The notes: generated by a model not told the origin, from the sequence alone. A DNA stretch of 64,000 bases from Chloranthus sessilifolius (GCA_021018995.1 CM037588.1:83239765-83303764); one strand, 5' to 3'. Positions 1 to 11,110 are shown, counted from the stretch's first letter. Made by a program: numbers and translations.

Positions 1-778
1 TGGTGTCGACATGTTGCTGAAGCTGGAGAGTTTGCATTTGAGAGGTTGCTGGTGCAACTTGACAGTTTGGCTGGGGGTCTTCACTGCACATCGACAAATT
101 GTTGGCAGCTTTGATGATGCAACTCGACAAATTTTGAGTATTGGATTGCTCGAGCATTGGCTGAAGATGTTGAGTGTGCATCCATCAAAAAGAGTTGGTT
201 GTGCAATGTAATGAAGTACCCGATAGGTGTAGCTGTCCATTTGATGAGATTAAATGTAGCCTTTTATGGATGCAACTGCTGTCATTTGGAAATATTGGAG
301 ACCAGATTTGTAGCTGCAACTTGTGAGGATAAAAGCTCCATGATGCTTGGCTGTTTCATTTACTTCAAAAAGGATAACTGAAAGTGTGTAAGAGACATTC
401 TCCAAATTGACAGGGTCTAAAATGCAATAGCTAGATCCCTTTTGGGAGTTGAAGTGAAGGTGTATCTGTTGCTGAAAATGCTTACTGCTGTGGCTCAATT
501 TGATGGCTGCTGCAACTGAAGATGGAGTTCATTGTGTGCATTCATTCTCCTATATAGCTGCTGCTATGTGCTTCCTCATCAACTGGCCATGGCACCACTC
601 CATTCATCTCTCTGCTTTTAAAAGATTTGAAACTCTTCCTTAATGGCACTTCTTAACTAGATTTCTACACTATGCTGAATTCTATTCCTAAACTACAAAA
701 CATATTTAAAAGCAACTATTAGATACTCTAAGGCTTAGCAAAAGCCATGTTTGAGGGGCATAAAATGGTAAAAATTAG
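1..778 (+). other. Non-coding region upstream of ORF2-A with a degenerate repeat array
   Basis: No credible gene. A degenerate motif close to TGCAACTCGACAAATT recurs near 51, 86, 114, 268 and 313, partly as inverted copies (GTTGC..GCAAC near 46). Its place, a few hundred bases ahead of ORF2, matches the palindrome arrays ahead of ORF2 in element D (46140-46440) and in the Tekay element (16741-16880). Unlike those two, its motif is not the one found in element A's own LTR (CTCGCGAG type), so this part may have a different origin. Confidence 0.4.
551..557 (+). promoter_or_regulatory. TATA-like box upstream of ORF2-A
   Basis: TATATAG lies about 230-265 bases before the first possible ORF2-A codons. 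TATA-like boxes occupy a similar place before ORF2 in the Tekay element (16883) and in D (46401). This is a positional inference; there is no transcript evidence. Confidence 0.35.
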
Positions 779-1409
779 TGCTCAATAGAGGCCACTGATG
801 TCCTGAAGCCCCTAGTGGAGAAAACGAAAAAGAGGGCTGCACCAAAGAAGTGGGCTAGAACTGTCACCAAGAGCCCTACAAAGTCTAAGAAACAAAAAAT
901 GGGTGAGGAGGTGGTTCCAGAAACTGACCCCCTAACAACTCCCATTGAGTTCATGGCTGCTATTAAATTAGAGCCTGACCCTATTCCATTAACCCAGCCC
1001 ACACCAAACCTCGAGCCAGCTCACATACCTAGCCCAATTCCAGACCCACCTTCCCCTTTCACAATGGATGACAGTGAGCCTATGGCCATTGACATTGAAC
1101 AAACCACCACCATTGAACCACCCACTACCTAAAAAATAAATGACCCATTTGATCCCATTACCTCCCTTACCCCTTCCATTCTTTTTTCCCACACCCACGA
1201 CTAGAACCAATTCACATATGAGGGACACATAGCCATGATGACTCCATTATGGGGGACATCAGGTATGAGTTCACACCTCTCCTTGATTCTCCATAGCCCA
1301 CCCACTTTAACCATGCCCCCACTTCCCCTTTCTAACCAATCCGAACAATCACACCTAGAATCCCAACCATTTCAGATCCCTTAGCCCAGATACTTTCCCT
1401 TCGTACATC
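779..1409 (+). pseudogene. ORF2 of element A, N-terminal and proline-rich part, broken
   Basis: The frame is open from 779 to a TAA at 1130. It encodes a Lys-rich start with the motif EKTKK, which resembles the MGKTKK start of ORF2 in element D (46718), followed by a Pro/Thr-rich stretch. After the stop, related low-complexity coding continues in disturbed frames to the Tekay insertion point. The conserved core of the family (YPR..WYQ, DIG..LG) is not visible, so it was deleted or is unrecognisable. The gene resumes at 21134. The family is what annotations call putative plant transposon protein; its function is unknown. The basic start could suit nucleic-acid binding or nuclear import, which is only a guess. 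Confidence 0.5.
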
Positions 1410-2043
1410 ATTACTGTAATTACCCAAAATTTCATAGACCGTATAGGTCAGGCGTGTGCGAGTGTGTATGTTGTTCACAAGGGAACCCATGCACAAATTC
1501 ACACTTTAGGTATATGTGTCTAACACATTAAGTGTTAGAGGTTTATTAAACACCTATGTATGGTGTGTGAGTAAGATGCTAACAAGCCTAAGTGTTGAGA
1601 TAAAGAGGGGTCTCCCACATGGGCTTCACTTTGAGCTCATTTGAGTTGTTGAGAAATAGAGAGAGAGAAAGAGAGGAGAAAGAAAAGGTTTTTGTAGAGA
1701 AAGATAAAAAGATTGTGAGATCTAGGTGAGTAGATCTCATAGAAGGTAAGTGACGTGGTGTGATTGTGCATAGAGATTAGAGCTACATGATTTAGGTGAT
1801 CTTGTGTGGATCCGTGAGCTTAATGGGAAGCCGTGAAGTGGATCTAGGTTGTTAAAACCCTCCTTGATTTCTTCAAGAATGAAAGCCCAATCCAAAGAGC
1901 ATTCAAGGTATTAAAGGTAAGGATTTAATGCTATTGATACTTTAAATATAGCATTTAATGTTTCTTACGAAATAAGGTTTAAAATAGTTAATATTTGGTG
2001 AGGATCGAGTTTAGGAAAAACTCAGATCTGAAATGTCTCTGCT

Positions 2044-2300
2044 CCTCACGCGCACGAGCTTAAAGGCTCGCTCGCATGAGCCTTAGAGATATGTCTTGAA
2101 CAACCTCGCGAGAATTTAAGAAGAGCTGTGTGAATGTTGTGTCTCGCTTACACGAGAACTTGAAGGTATAAAGGCCTCGCTCGAGTGAGGCCTCGCGTCA
2201 CACCAATCAAACAACTGAATGTCAGTTCGATCGCACAAGGTTTTCACCAATTTTTACTCGCGCGCCCAAGCCTCGAGGCTCACTCGCGCGAGGAATAGGG
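2044..2300 (+). repeat. CpG-centred palindrome array in the Tekay LTR
   Basis: Repeated CTCG-CGAG motifs occur here, for example CTCGCGAG near 2106, CGCTCGAGTGAGG near 2182 and CTCGCGCGAGGAA near 2282. The same array is in the 3' LTR (19440-19670), and a third copy lies upstream of the extra ORF (16741-16880). It is rich in CpG although the surrounding element has clearly aged. Confidence 0.7.
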
Positions 2301-2782
2301 TACTTCACCTTATTCTTTTCCTCTGAATTCTGTAGTTGTATAAGTCCTTTATTCTTTTAGGCATTCTTATAGGATGTTTTTGAATACTTTTGATTGTAGG
2401 AACAACGTGAGGAGTTGTGTGAGTGAGCTCTTGATGCTATTTGGTTTAATCCCTGTGTGACTCCATTCGAGGTAGGGAAACTCAATTGCATATATATTTT
2501 ACTTTCAACTAACATGTGCGTAATGATATGATAAGGATATATGTGTTCTTTCTGAAAGTGCTTAGTATTTGCGTGAGTTCATTTATCACTCTTGATCACA
2601 TGATTTACATAAGTATAATCACTAAGGAGAGAATATTGTGTGCATGTGGGTGTGTGTGTGTAACTCTTGGGCAAGTTGTGTGTGTGTGACATTAAGGAAA
2701 TGTAAGACATGTATGATGTGATTTAGCATGTGTGAGAATCATATGAGAAATGTGAATTACTTGGGTTTAAATTTTGAATACC

Positions 2783-2885
2783 CAACCGACACGGCGGGAT
2801 ATCCGTGACTGACTCGGCGGGATATCTGTGACCGGTATGGCTCAATATCCGTATGAATTGTGTACCAGTTCGGCGGGATATTCGT
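2783..2885 (+). repeat. GGATATCC tandem units in the Tekay LTR
   Basis: Four imperfect units built on GGCGGGATATCCGTGAC, each with the palindrome GGATATCC or a variant. The 3' LTR has the same block (about 20185-20285), and the related solo LTR keeps two units (23243-23295). Conservation between the two LTR families suggests a maintained element, possibly a protein-binding site. Confidence 0.65.
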
Positions 2886-3744
2886 TCTTTGATTTCCAAC
2901 AGTGGAAATACTTTGTTCCGTACAAGTCACCTCTTGCAAAGGGACTTGGGCATTATGTAATGGTTCATATGAACGATGATGGTGGGTACTTCCATCGGGG
3001 GCTCAATGCTATATTGCACCAGCAATTATTTAAGTGATTCCTTTAAGTGTGCGCGTATAGGGGTGTGTTCTTTTTAACTAGTAGAAATATGATTCGAAAC
3101 CATGCATCAGATAGCCTCTTTGGTCATAACAATTGCTTTCGACTTTGTTTCCATGCTTAGAAATGTGTCATGAAATAAATGTGTGAAGTAGGAGAATATA
3201 CATGCTATTTGTTTTCCTTATTGAGCTATGATGTAGCTCACCCTTCGACTATACGTCACAAGTTTAGAGATAGCTGAGGACACCGAGGACCAAGACTAAG
3301 AGGACTCGGACTACGTGCCTTTGGAGGAGTCAGAGCCCCCTTCAGAGGATTTCTTTTAGTAGACCTCTGCTGTGGCACGTTGATATTTTGAGAAAACCAT
3401 TATAAAGCTTGGTATGTCAGGCCAATTATGTTTTGTATTAAATTCTGTAATACTTGTTCTTTTGCGAACCATCCCTATGTGACTTTTGGTTGTGTCACCG
3501 GTTGTTCGGTTCGGTTCTTTTATTCATGTGATTGGCATGACGATTGAAACGTCTTTTGCAAGCAAGGGCTATCTAATATAGAACATGGTTAATATCTTAT
3601 GGGGATATTATTTGTGTAGTTAGATGTGTTTTATTTTGGATTGTGGTGTGGATATACCAAGTGTTCATTGAGGAATAGGATACGACCTAAAGGGTTGTAA
3701 TGACGGCGCAGGTTTTAGGGAGCCAAAAAATGGGCTGTCACAGT

Positions 3745-3757
3745 TGGTATCAGAGCC
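3745..3757 (+). other. Primer-binding site, initiator tRNA-Met type
   Basis: TGGTATCAGAGCC starts two bases after the 5' LTR. It is the usual complement of the 3' end of plant initiator tRNA-Met and fixes the 5' LTR end and the element's orientation. Confidence 0.93.
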
Positions 3758-3849
3758 TTTTTCTTTAGGATCTCTGACAAGTCTTTGATTTTGTTAGAGT
3801 ATAGGGACCTTCTGCTAATGAGACCTTTATTTCATGTTATAGAGCGTCA

Positions 3850-5336
3850 ATGTCTATTAGAGGAAGGGGCCGACCAAGAGGCGGTCATAGAAGAAATATG
3901 AGAGGTCTAGACGAGATTCCCACGGCTTGAAATCAGATTCCATTGAGGAATCGAGAGATCCCAGAGACAAGTACTCTGGAAACGAGAATCTAAAAAATGA
4001 AAGTCCTGAAAATGAGAATTCCGAAAGTAAGGGTCCCAGAAATACGAGCTCCAGAAGTGAGGGTCCCAGAGGAGAGAGTTCTGGAAGTGAGGATTCCTAA
4101 AACATTGGAAGATAGAGAAGCAAGGATGAGGGAAGAGAGAGAATGGATGATGCACACAATGGAAGCCATGGCAAACACTATGACTCAGCAAGCAACACTG
4201 TTGATCACCAATAACCATAAAAAACATAGCCTACTGCTCTAATTCCAGTTGCAAACCCATATCACTCGGGTTTTGTAGAATTTAGAAAACTAAGGCCTCC
4301 TAGTTTTTATGGGCAGACCGATCCCTTAGAGGTGGAGAAATGGTTAAACCAAATCGAGAAGCTCCTACAACAAATGCCATGTACTGAGGCAGATATGGTA
4401 AGATGGGCTTCATGTCAGTTGGAGGGAGATGCCGACCCATGGTGGAAGTCGGTGTTGTTGAAGAGAGAATTGGAGAACCCTGAAGGGAAATGGACTTGGG
4501 AGTAATTCTGCGACACTTTCAACAAGGAATACTTCCCAAGGCAACTGAGGAACCAGATGGTGTCTCAGTTTATGAAGTTGGAGCAAGGGTCAATGATGGT
4601 CAGAGAATATGGCACAGAATTTATCAGATTGTCATAGTTTGCTCTAGAATACATAGCCACAGAGAGGATGAAGGCCTATAAATTTAAAGAGGGACTGAGA
4701 CTGAGCCTACGTGAAAAGGTTGAGACGTTTTAATTGGTAACATACCCTGGCGTCATGGGAAAATCACTCGTCATAGAAAAGTCCTCAAACGCCACGTATC
4801 AAAAAAGAGAACAAGGAAAATGGCAAATGAATCAAAGCGGAGTGGGAAGCTACGAACTGGTGAATAAAAAGCTGCGTTTCATGCCACCCAATCAAAGGTA
4901 GTTCACCTCGACTCACTACTCTAGGCCACCACAGATAAGTTATCCTAGGCCGCCAATGTCCAACTCGGTACGACCTATTCGCTACGATAACCTGACCACC
5001 ATTACCGGAGTGTCGGTCACTCAAGGAGTCTCAAGAACAGCTTCATCGACACCACCTGAGACTTCTGCCAAGTGTGGCAAGTCACACAAAACGTCCGATT
5101 GTAGGCGAGGAACAGGAGGCTATTTTAAATGTGGAAAGATGGGGCATTTGATCAGGGATTGCCCAGTGTTGAGGGGTGAAGGACGAGCGAACACTGTAGG
5201 ACATCAAAGGCCTATGCGACAAGCACGACCAGTTGTGCAAGGCCGAGTGTACGCAATTATCGCTCAGGATGTGCAATGTAAGACCAATGTGATCGAAGGT
5301 ATGGCGTCTTATCAAAGAAAATTTGACTTATTCTAA
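3850..5336 (+). pseudogene. gag of the Tekay-type element, broken
   Basis: It begins at ATG 3850 with an Arg/Gly-rich start, then a pentapeptide repeat (3982-4101). The retrotransposon gag domain lies at about 4260-4740, with the family signature around FYGQTDP and a Trp-rich stretch. A zinc knuckle follows at about 5105-5165 (CGKMGHLIRDC, complete CX2CX4HX4C in the second of two knuckle-like repeats). Gag would form the particle and the knuckle would bind element RNA. Several in-frame stops, for example near 3930, 3991 and 4503, and at least one frame change break it. Family membership is clear; an intact product is not possible. Confidence 0.85.
3982..4101 (+). repeat. 15-nt (pentapeptide) tandem repeat in gag
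   Basis: Eight in-frame 15-nt units encode a pattern close to x-R-V/I-P-E/K. The first unit has a TAA in place of the Pro codon. The units sit in the charged N-terminal part of gag, before the core gag domain, and look like slippage-driven expansion of a coiled or extended segment. Confidence 0.75.
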
Positions 5337-5877
5337 ATTAGAAAAAGATGATGCATAGATATAATTAGTCTGCAAATTTAATTCCCATTCCATGTCAAAA
5401 TATTTACTGATTCTGGTTGTGTGAAATGTTAAAGCATATCATGCATGTCTGATCTATTAGTCACGCAATGTAGGTACACTATGATTATACCAACAAAAGG
5501 ATATATGTTGCCATGGAGCACGGGTGTTAATCGACCCTAGATCTACACACTCGTTCGTGACCTCATAATTTGCAACCGAATTGAAAGTCACTCCAGAACC
5601 TTTGGATTTTGTCATACAAGTTTCAATTCTGGTGGGGGATGCGGTACAAATGGGCACGTGTTGTCGATCGATCGTTGTTTTAGTAGGAGATCACGAGACG
5701 ACGATTGACCTCATATTATTGGATATGCAAGGATTCGATGTGATCCTTGGCATGGATTGGTTATCCACGTAGCATGCACACGTCGACTATCTACGAAAGA
5801 TCGTCACCTTTCGGCCATCGAACAGGAAGTCATTTACGTTCATCGGCGACAAGGCTAGCATTATACCAATCATATCT
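5337..5877 (+). pseudogene. Aspartic protease region of the Tekay-type pol, broken
   Basis: The segment around 5581-5772 encodes the C-terminal half of a retropepsin fold, ending with the family signature DVILGMDWL (about 5737-5763). The catalytic Asp motif should lie near 5405 (TDSG-like, in disturbed frame, just before a TAA at 5429). The enzyme would cut the gag-pol precursor. Frameshifts at about 5430-5580 and a TAG at 5770 disable it. It runs into the protease-RT linker and the RT. Confidence 0.75.
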
Positions 5878-7310
5878 GTGATGCGAGCCGCCCATTTGAT
5901 AAGGAAGGGCGGAAGTGGATACCTTACATTCTTGAAAGAGCAGAAGGAGGAGAAGCACGTGATAGCCAATATTCTAGTTGCTTGTGATTTTGAAGATGTA
6001 TTCCCAGATGAGTTGCCAGGACTACCACCTAATCGAGATGCGGAGTTTTCTATTGACTTAGCTCCAAGCTCGGAGCCGGTATCCAAAGCACCTTACCGAA
6101 TGGCTTCGGCGGAGTTAGTAGAATTGAAGGCATAATTATAGGAACTTCTGGATAAGAGGTTTATGAGACCTAGTGTGTCTCTTTGTTCATTAAGAAGGAT
6201 GGATCGATGAGGCTATGCATCGATTACCATCAACTAAACAAACTCACAATCAAGAATCGTTATCCACTCCCGCGAATCGAAGATTTGTTTGATCAATTAC
6301 AAGGAGCAAAATTCTTTTCAAAAATTGATTTGAGGTCCGGTTATCACTAGTTAAAGGTCAAGACCGATGATATTTCGAAGACGGCATTGAGGACATGGTA
6401 TGGGCACTATGAATTCTTAGTGATGCCTTTCGGCTTGACAAATATGCTGACATCGTTCATGGATCTCATGAATCGAGTGTTCAAATCTCATTTGGACACA
6501 TGTGTCATAGTTTTTGTGAATGACATACTGATCTACTCAAAAACAAAGGAGGATCATGAACAACATTTGAGGATCGCATTGCAGACATTACGAGCGCATC
6601 AGCTATATGCTAAATTGAACAAATGTGAGTTTTGGTTAGAACAAGTAAGCTTCTTGGCACATGTAGTCTTTGAAGAAGGAATTAGGGTAGATCCAACTAA
6701 AATTGAAGCAGTGGTGTAATGGGAACAACCTAAAATGGTTACCGAAGTGAGAAGTTTCCTAGGCTTGGAGGGCTACTACTGAAGATTTCTGGAAGGAATT
6801 TCAAAACTTTTCAGTCCGCTCACACAACTAACCAGGAAGAATACCAAGTTCCAGTGGACCGAGGCATGTGAGAAAAGTTTCCAAGAGTTAAAGAAGAGAC
6901 TGACATCAGCATCGGTACTCGTGATTCTAGATGGCACTGGGGGATTTATTGTTTTTAGCAATACGTCACACAACGGCTTGGGTTGCGTACTGAATCAGCA
7001 TCAGAAGGTCATAGCATATGGATCCAAACAACTTAAGGATCATGAGAAGAACTACCCAACACATAACCTTGATCTAGCGGCAGTGATTTTTGCATTAAAG
7101 ATATTGAGACATTATCTCTATGTGAAGCCTTTAAGATCTTTACTGACCATAAAAGTCTCAAGAATTTATTCACGCAGAAAGATTTGAACATGAGACAAAG
7201 GAGGTGGATTGAATTTCTTAATCATTACGACTGCTCCATATAGTATCACCCCGATAAAGCGAACATAGTTGTCGATGCCTTAAGTCGCAAGAACTCACCA
7301 AAATTGTTAA
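5878..7310 (+). pseudogene. Reverse transcriptase and RNase H of the Tekay-type pol, broken
   Basis: A linker with FPDELPGLPP (about 6000) leads into the RT. RT motifs include MRLCIDY at about 6209, [10 protein letters not shown] at about 6270, [11 protein letters not shown] at about 6317 and MPFGLTN at about 6423. The catalytic box reads FVND at 6513-6524 instead of YVDD/FVDD, so one catalytic Asp is lost (GAT to AAT). The tether (FLGLEGYY) and RNase H (about 6930-7180, ending HYLYV) follow. In-frame stops at about 6349, 6717 and 6779 each sit where the family usually has Gln or Arg, which fits C-to-T change. Strongly supported as RT; not functional. Confidence 0.88.
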
Positions 7311-8434
7311 ATTTTATTTTGGGACTTCACAAATGGAAGTTACTAGAGGATATAGCTTTGTGCGATGCATGATTTGAAGCGAAGGTTTCAGGAGCCTTCT
7401 TAGCAAACATCATTATCAGACCAGTCATTTTTTATCAGATCTATGAGCTACAGCTGAAGGATTCACAATTGATGAAGATCCGCCAAGGAGTGACAGACGG
7501 TATTCAACCTGAATTCTCAGTGAAGAGTGATGGATCACTATTATATAAAGGGAGATTATGCATCCCAGTTGATGCCGATATGCGATAAACCAACTTAGAC
7601 GAAGCACATAAATCATCTTATGCCATCCACCCTGAAAGCACTAAAATGTATCAAAACTTAAAGAAAGGCTTTTGGTGGAGAGGATTGAAAAAGGATATTG
7701 CAGAGTATGTTTCAAGGTGCTTGGTATGACAATAGGTGAAGGTAGATCACCGACATCCAGCGGGATTATTATAGCCATTGCCCATATCGGAGTGGAAGTG
7801 GGAATTGATTTCAATGGATTTCATTTTGGGATTGCCACGAATGGCAAGGAGGCACAATGCTATATGGGTGATTATTGATAGACTCACAAAGTTCGCTCAT
7901 TTCTTGCCATATAACACAACCTACACAGCAAGTAGATTGGTGGACCTATACATGAGGGAGATCGTCAGATTGCACGACATTCCCTTAAGTATCATCTCGG
8001 ATAGAGACCCGCTATACACTTCATAATTCTGAAAGAAATTTCAAGAAGGAATGGGCACTAGACTTGACTTCAGTTCGGCTTTTCACCCACAAATAGATGC
8101 TCAAACAGAGAGAGTCAACCAAATTATCGAGGATATGCTATGAGCTTGTATGCTCGACTTTCAGGGAGTGTGGGATCAACACTTGCCATTGATCGAGTTT
8201 GCCTATAATAACAGTTTTCAGGAATGTATTGGCATGGCACCTTATGAGGCTCTAGATGGGTGGAGATGTCGATCCCCAATCAATTGGGAAGAGACAGGAG
8301 AAAAGTTTGTTTTGGGACCCGATATTTTAGAGAGCAATACTTAGAAAGTACTCTTGATTAGAGAGCGGATAAGGGCTACACAAAGCAGGTAGAAGAGCTA
8401 TGAGGACCTAAAGAGAACGAGCGTTGACTTTCAG
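7311..8434 (+). pseudogene. Integrase of the Tekay-type pol, broken
   Basis: The N-terminal H2C2 zinc domain is visible near 7605-7735 (HKSSYAIHPEST ... SRCLV, degraded before the last Cys). The catalytic core follows, with Asp in SMDFILG (about 7812), Asp in ISDRDPLY (about 7996) and Glu in QTERVNQ (about 8105), the D,D-35-E arrangement. The core continues to YEDLKRTSVDFQ at 8434. Integrase would insert the cDNA. Frameshifts near 7730 and stops near 8025, 8142 and 8342 break it. An intron-like A-rich segment interrupts the C-terminal domain directly after DFQ. Confidence 0.85.
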
Positions 8435-8545
8435 GTAAAATTCAGTCCTAGTTCCATTCATTTGCGTGTCTCTATAAAAAAAAAATAATAAAAAAAAAAC
8501 AAAAAAAAACAAATGTCTAATGTTAAGTGCGACCTAACCTTTTAG
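8435..8545 (+). other. A-rich GT...AG segment interrupting the integrase C-terminal domain
   Basis: 111 bp that start GTAAAA after TTTCAG and end TTTTAG before AAAGGAGACAG. It is A-rich, with runs near 8477-8515. The flanks read as consecutive parts of the conserved integrase C-terminal motif (DFQ then K-GDS), so the segment is an insertion relative to the family, with intron-like ends. One extra frameshift lies at about 8560. It may be a cryptic intron, filler DNA or a small insertion. Confidence 0.5.
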
Positions 8546-8962
8546 AAAGGAGACAGTTTTTGTGAAGATTTCGCCAACAAAGGGAGTGATGCGCTTTCGC
8601 AAGTGTGGCAAGTTAAGCCCATGGTATGTTGGACCATTCGAAATATTAGGACGTGTTGGAGAGGTTGCCTACAAACTTGCGCTACCACCACACCTCTTTG
8701 ACATGCATGTCATATTTCATGTCTCGATGTTGCGACAATACATCAAGGACCTAACACACATGCTGGATTACCAACCACTAGAAATCTAAGAGGATTTGAC
8801 CGTTCAAGAAGATCTGGTGCAAATCCTTGATCGAAGAGAACAAGTACTTTGCATGAAGAAAATTCCTTTGGTACTTGTCAGGTGGCGGAATCACTCCCAA
8901 TAAGACGCAACATGGGAGTGTGAGTCTGATGTGCGACAAGCGTATCCGAACTTGTTTACGTG
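8546..8962 (+). pseudogene. Integrase C-terminal domain and chromodomain-like tail, Tekay type
   Basis: The open stretch 8562-8789 carries the typical PTKGVMRF ... GKLSPWYVGPFEIL ... LPPHL ... FHVSMLR signature of the GPY/F module. After a TAA at 8787 the frame continues to the tail VQILDRREQV ... VRWRNHS ... ATWECESD, ending at about 8962. That tail is the derived chromodomain of Tekay/Del chromoviruses, thought to guide integration to heterochromatin. The stop near 8899 replaces a conserved Gln-like position. This tail is the main reason for the Tekay assignment. Confidence 0.85.
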
Positions 8963-9217
8963 AAGTGGTTTACAAATTCCACAATTATTGAAGGTATGAT
9001 CCTAGTGAATTGTTTTATCTTGTAGAATGAAATCTATGAATGTTTGTTATATGTGCGTAAACTATAGATTTCAATTCATCATACGTAGTCGATTGATTGC
9101 GTAATTCCATAGAAAAATTTCCATATGACACGTAGTAACATGTGAGAGAAGAACGCTAAATTAGAAATGGAAGATATCAACAAATGAAGAAAAATTGCTT
9201 CATAAACTAGGTCTGTA
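8963..9217 (+). other. Non-coding stretch after pol of the Tekay-type element
   Basis: I see no gene or motif. It continues at 16741 once element C is removed, so it is the left part of the spacer between pol and the extra ORF. Confidence 0.6.
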
Positions 9218-9474
9218 CCTCGTGTTAAGTAGTGAAAAATACCATTTTTCACCCCTAAACATGAGCCTTGAAAGACCCTTGAGAAGACTAAATAAGTGCT
9301 TTAGTGTGCATTTTACAGCTAACCAAAAAGACAGGTCCAAATCCGAAAACCATCCTAAAATGATCAAAAAGCTGACAACGCATGTCAAACTCAAAGAGGG
9401 AGTGAAGAAATAGCCTCAGCAATGGCTAAAAAGGTCCTAAAAGAGCAAGAAAAGACCTGAAGAAGAAGAAGGAT

Positions 9475-9730
9475 CCATTCGCAAAGAAGAATGGAAGCTA
9501 AAAGTCAATTCGCAAAGAACTTCTACTATTCGCAAAGAACCTTGAACTTTGCGAAAAGAAGAAAACACTCCTCGAATAGAAGAATGACCTTTGCGAAAAG
9601 ATCTCCTGAAGCCAAAATGCTTTGCGAAATGAACTTCTGAAGCCAAAATGCTTTGCGAAAAGAACTTCTGAAGCCAAAATGCTTTGCGAAAAGAACTACT
9701 GGAGCCAAACTAATTTGGGAAAAAGCCTTA
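9475..9730 (+). repeat. TTTGCGAAA palindrome array in the LTR of element C
   Basis: TTCGCAAAG and its complement CTTTGCGAAA recur about eight times, several within a unit of about 30 bp that ends in GAAGCCAAAATG. The 3' LTR has the same array (15130-15385). It is the family C version of the CpG-centred arrays seen in every LTR family here. Confidence 0.75.
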
Positions 9731-10078
9731 AACTATGCGAAATGGCATTACGGGATTTGCACTCGTCAAGGGTATTTCAGGAAACTTTACGCCCAATGCG
9801 TTTTAAAACCCAAGGACATTCCTAAGATTACGAGCACAAACCAAAGGCATATTCCACCCATGTGAACACCCAAAGATGAAATTACTTGGAACTTCTAGAA
9901 GCTCAAACAGATTTTTGAATTACATAATGTAATTGATGCCTCTGTTTCACGATTGGTGAACGGATCAAGCATTTACGATTGGCGAGCAGATCCGGATCAC
10001 GGTGCTGCTCGACTCTATTGGTTGATCTGAGATCTATCCAATTGATTGGTTGATACACATGAAATGGCTTAGGAAAAC

Positions 10079-10086
10079 TATAAATA
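10079..10086 (+). promoter_or_regulatory. LTR TATA box, element C (5' LTR)
   Basis: TATAAATA lies downstream of the palindrome array. The 3' LTR has the same box at 15726-15733 and element D at the equivalent place, so it probably marks the U3/R border. Confidence 0.65.
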
Positions 10087-11092
10087 GACGAACCATTTGC
10101 CCAATTTGGGTATCCAGATTTTAGAGTTTTCATCTCTGTTTCCCTCATTTGATCGGATAGCTTATCGAACCCCATGTAATCCCTTCTTGTAGTTTACCTT
10201 TGAGAGCCATTGTGAGTGATTTGTACTTCCAAGTTCGGATTCAAGATCAGAATCTGAGGGCTTCGAGAAGCTCAGATCGTAAGTCCGAGGGCTCTCTAAG
10301 AAGCCGTGCTCAGTAATTGTAACGTTGGATTTTAAAAGGTTCTTTGTAATTTGTGTCTTCTCCATTGAGTCATGTCGAGGGTTACGAATGTTCACCTTAG
10401 TGCATTAGACTTCTTTAGATTCACTCATCCGCATCCAACTTCCCTTAATTCATCATCCCTGCGAATTAGCGTTGGTAACCTAATTCAAGCATTCTGATGA
10501 TGTTCATGTTACGAACTAAAGAATAGGCCTTAGTGATGATCTGTGACCATTTAAGTGGATGAGATCACGCCCATAAGTCTAAACCTATTCCTTAATTCGA
10601 TTTATTTCTCTTACATCTGTCGGTAGCCGATGAAGATTGAATCTGCTCTGTTGAACTACAGATTTTCCATTAAAATTCAGAGGCTAAAGTACATGAAGCT
10701 ATTATTTCTGCATTTGTCTTATTTTAAACATCTCCCCAACTCGGATCTGGATCATGTAGATAGTTCTTTTCTTTATTTGCTTATAGTTAAATGTGACACA
10801 ATCCAACACTCTCTTTTATCTATTCTTTATTTAGGTAATTATAGAGAGATTTTGGTAGCACAGATCTGGAGGTTTATCTCTCGATTTAGACAAACTTCTC
10901 TGTGGACGATCTTGAAATACTTACTTTTAAAACTTGCTACAATTGGCCCTGATCTTGCAGGCCAGTGTTAGCCCCAATGTGCTGATATCCCTTTCATAAG
11001 TTAACATCCATATATCCTAGCATTCTTTAATTCTTTAATTTTTGATTCATAATGCACACAATTATGGCACACTTGGAGCGACAACAAGTTTT

Positions 11093-11110
11093 TGGCGCCG
11101 TTGCCGGGGA
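11093..11110 (+). other. Primer-binding site, tRNA-Asp type, element C
   Basis: TGGCGCCGTTGCCGGGGA begins six bases after the LTR. It matches the Asp-tRNA primer site common in Athila-type elements and is the least altered copy in the window. Confidence 0.9.

Larger units (their letters stand above)
1415..3742 (+). repeat. 5' LTR of the Tekay-type element
   Basis: 2328 bp, starting TGTAATTACCC and ending GGGCTGTCACA. It pairs with the 2318-bp copy at 18816-21133; by eye the two differ by a few percent with small indels. It holds a CTCG..CGAG palindrome array (2044-2300) and a block of GGATATCC units (2783-2885). The start and several internal blocks resemble the solo LTR at 21719-35301, so both belong to one broad LTR lineage. 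Confidence 0.92.
9223..11086 (+). repeat. 5' LTR of element C
   Basis: 1864 bp. It contains a TTTGCGAAA-type array (9475-9730), a TATA box at 10079-10086, the conserved hairpin motif near 10540 (degraded) and the lineage's terminal block with TTGCTACAATTGGCCCTGA. The differences from the 3' copy are mostly 1-4 bp indels, many beside CAG or CTG. Confidence 0.92.

Noticed and set aside
1-780. Host single-copy gene at the left edge
   Set aside because: Frames are short and overlap a degenerate repeat; position fits the region before ORF2 of element A.
2041-2300. Possible CRISPR-like spaced repeats in the LTR arrays
   Set aside because: Units are short, degenerate palindromes with irregular spacing inside plant LTRs; no cas genes and no regular spacers.
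10630-10971. Open frame of 113 codons in the 5' LTR of C
   Set aside because: It lies in the transcribed LTR part, is broken in the other LTR and has no recognisable domain.
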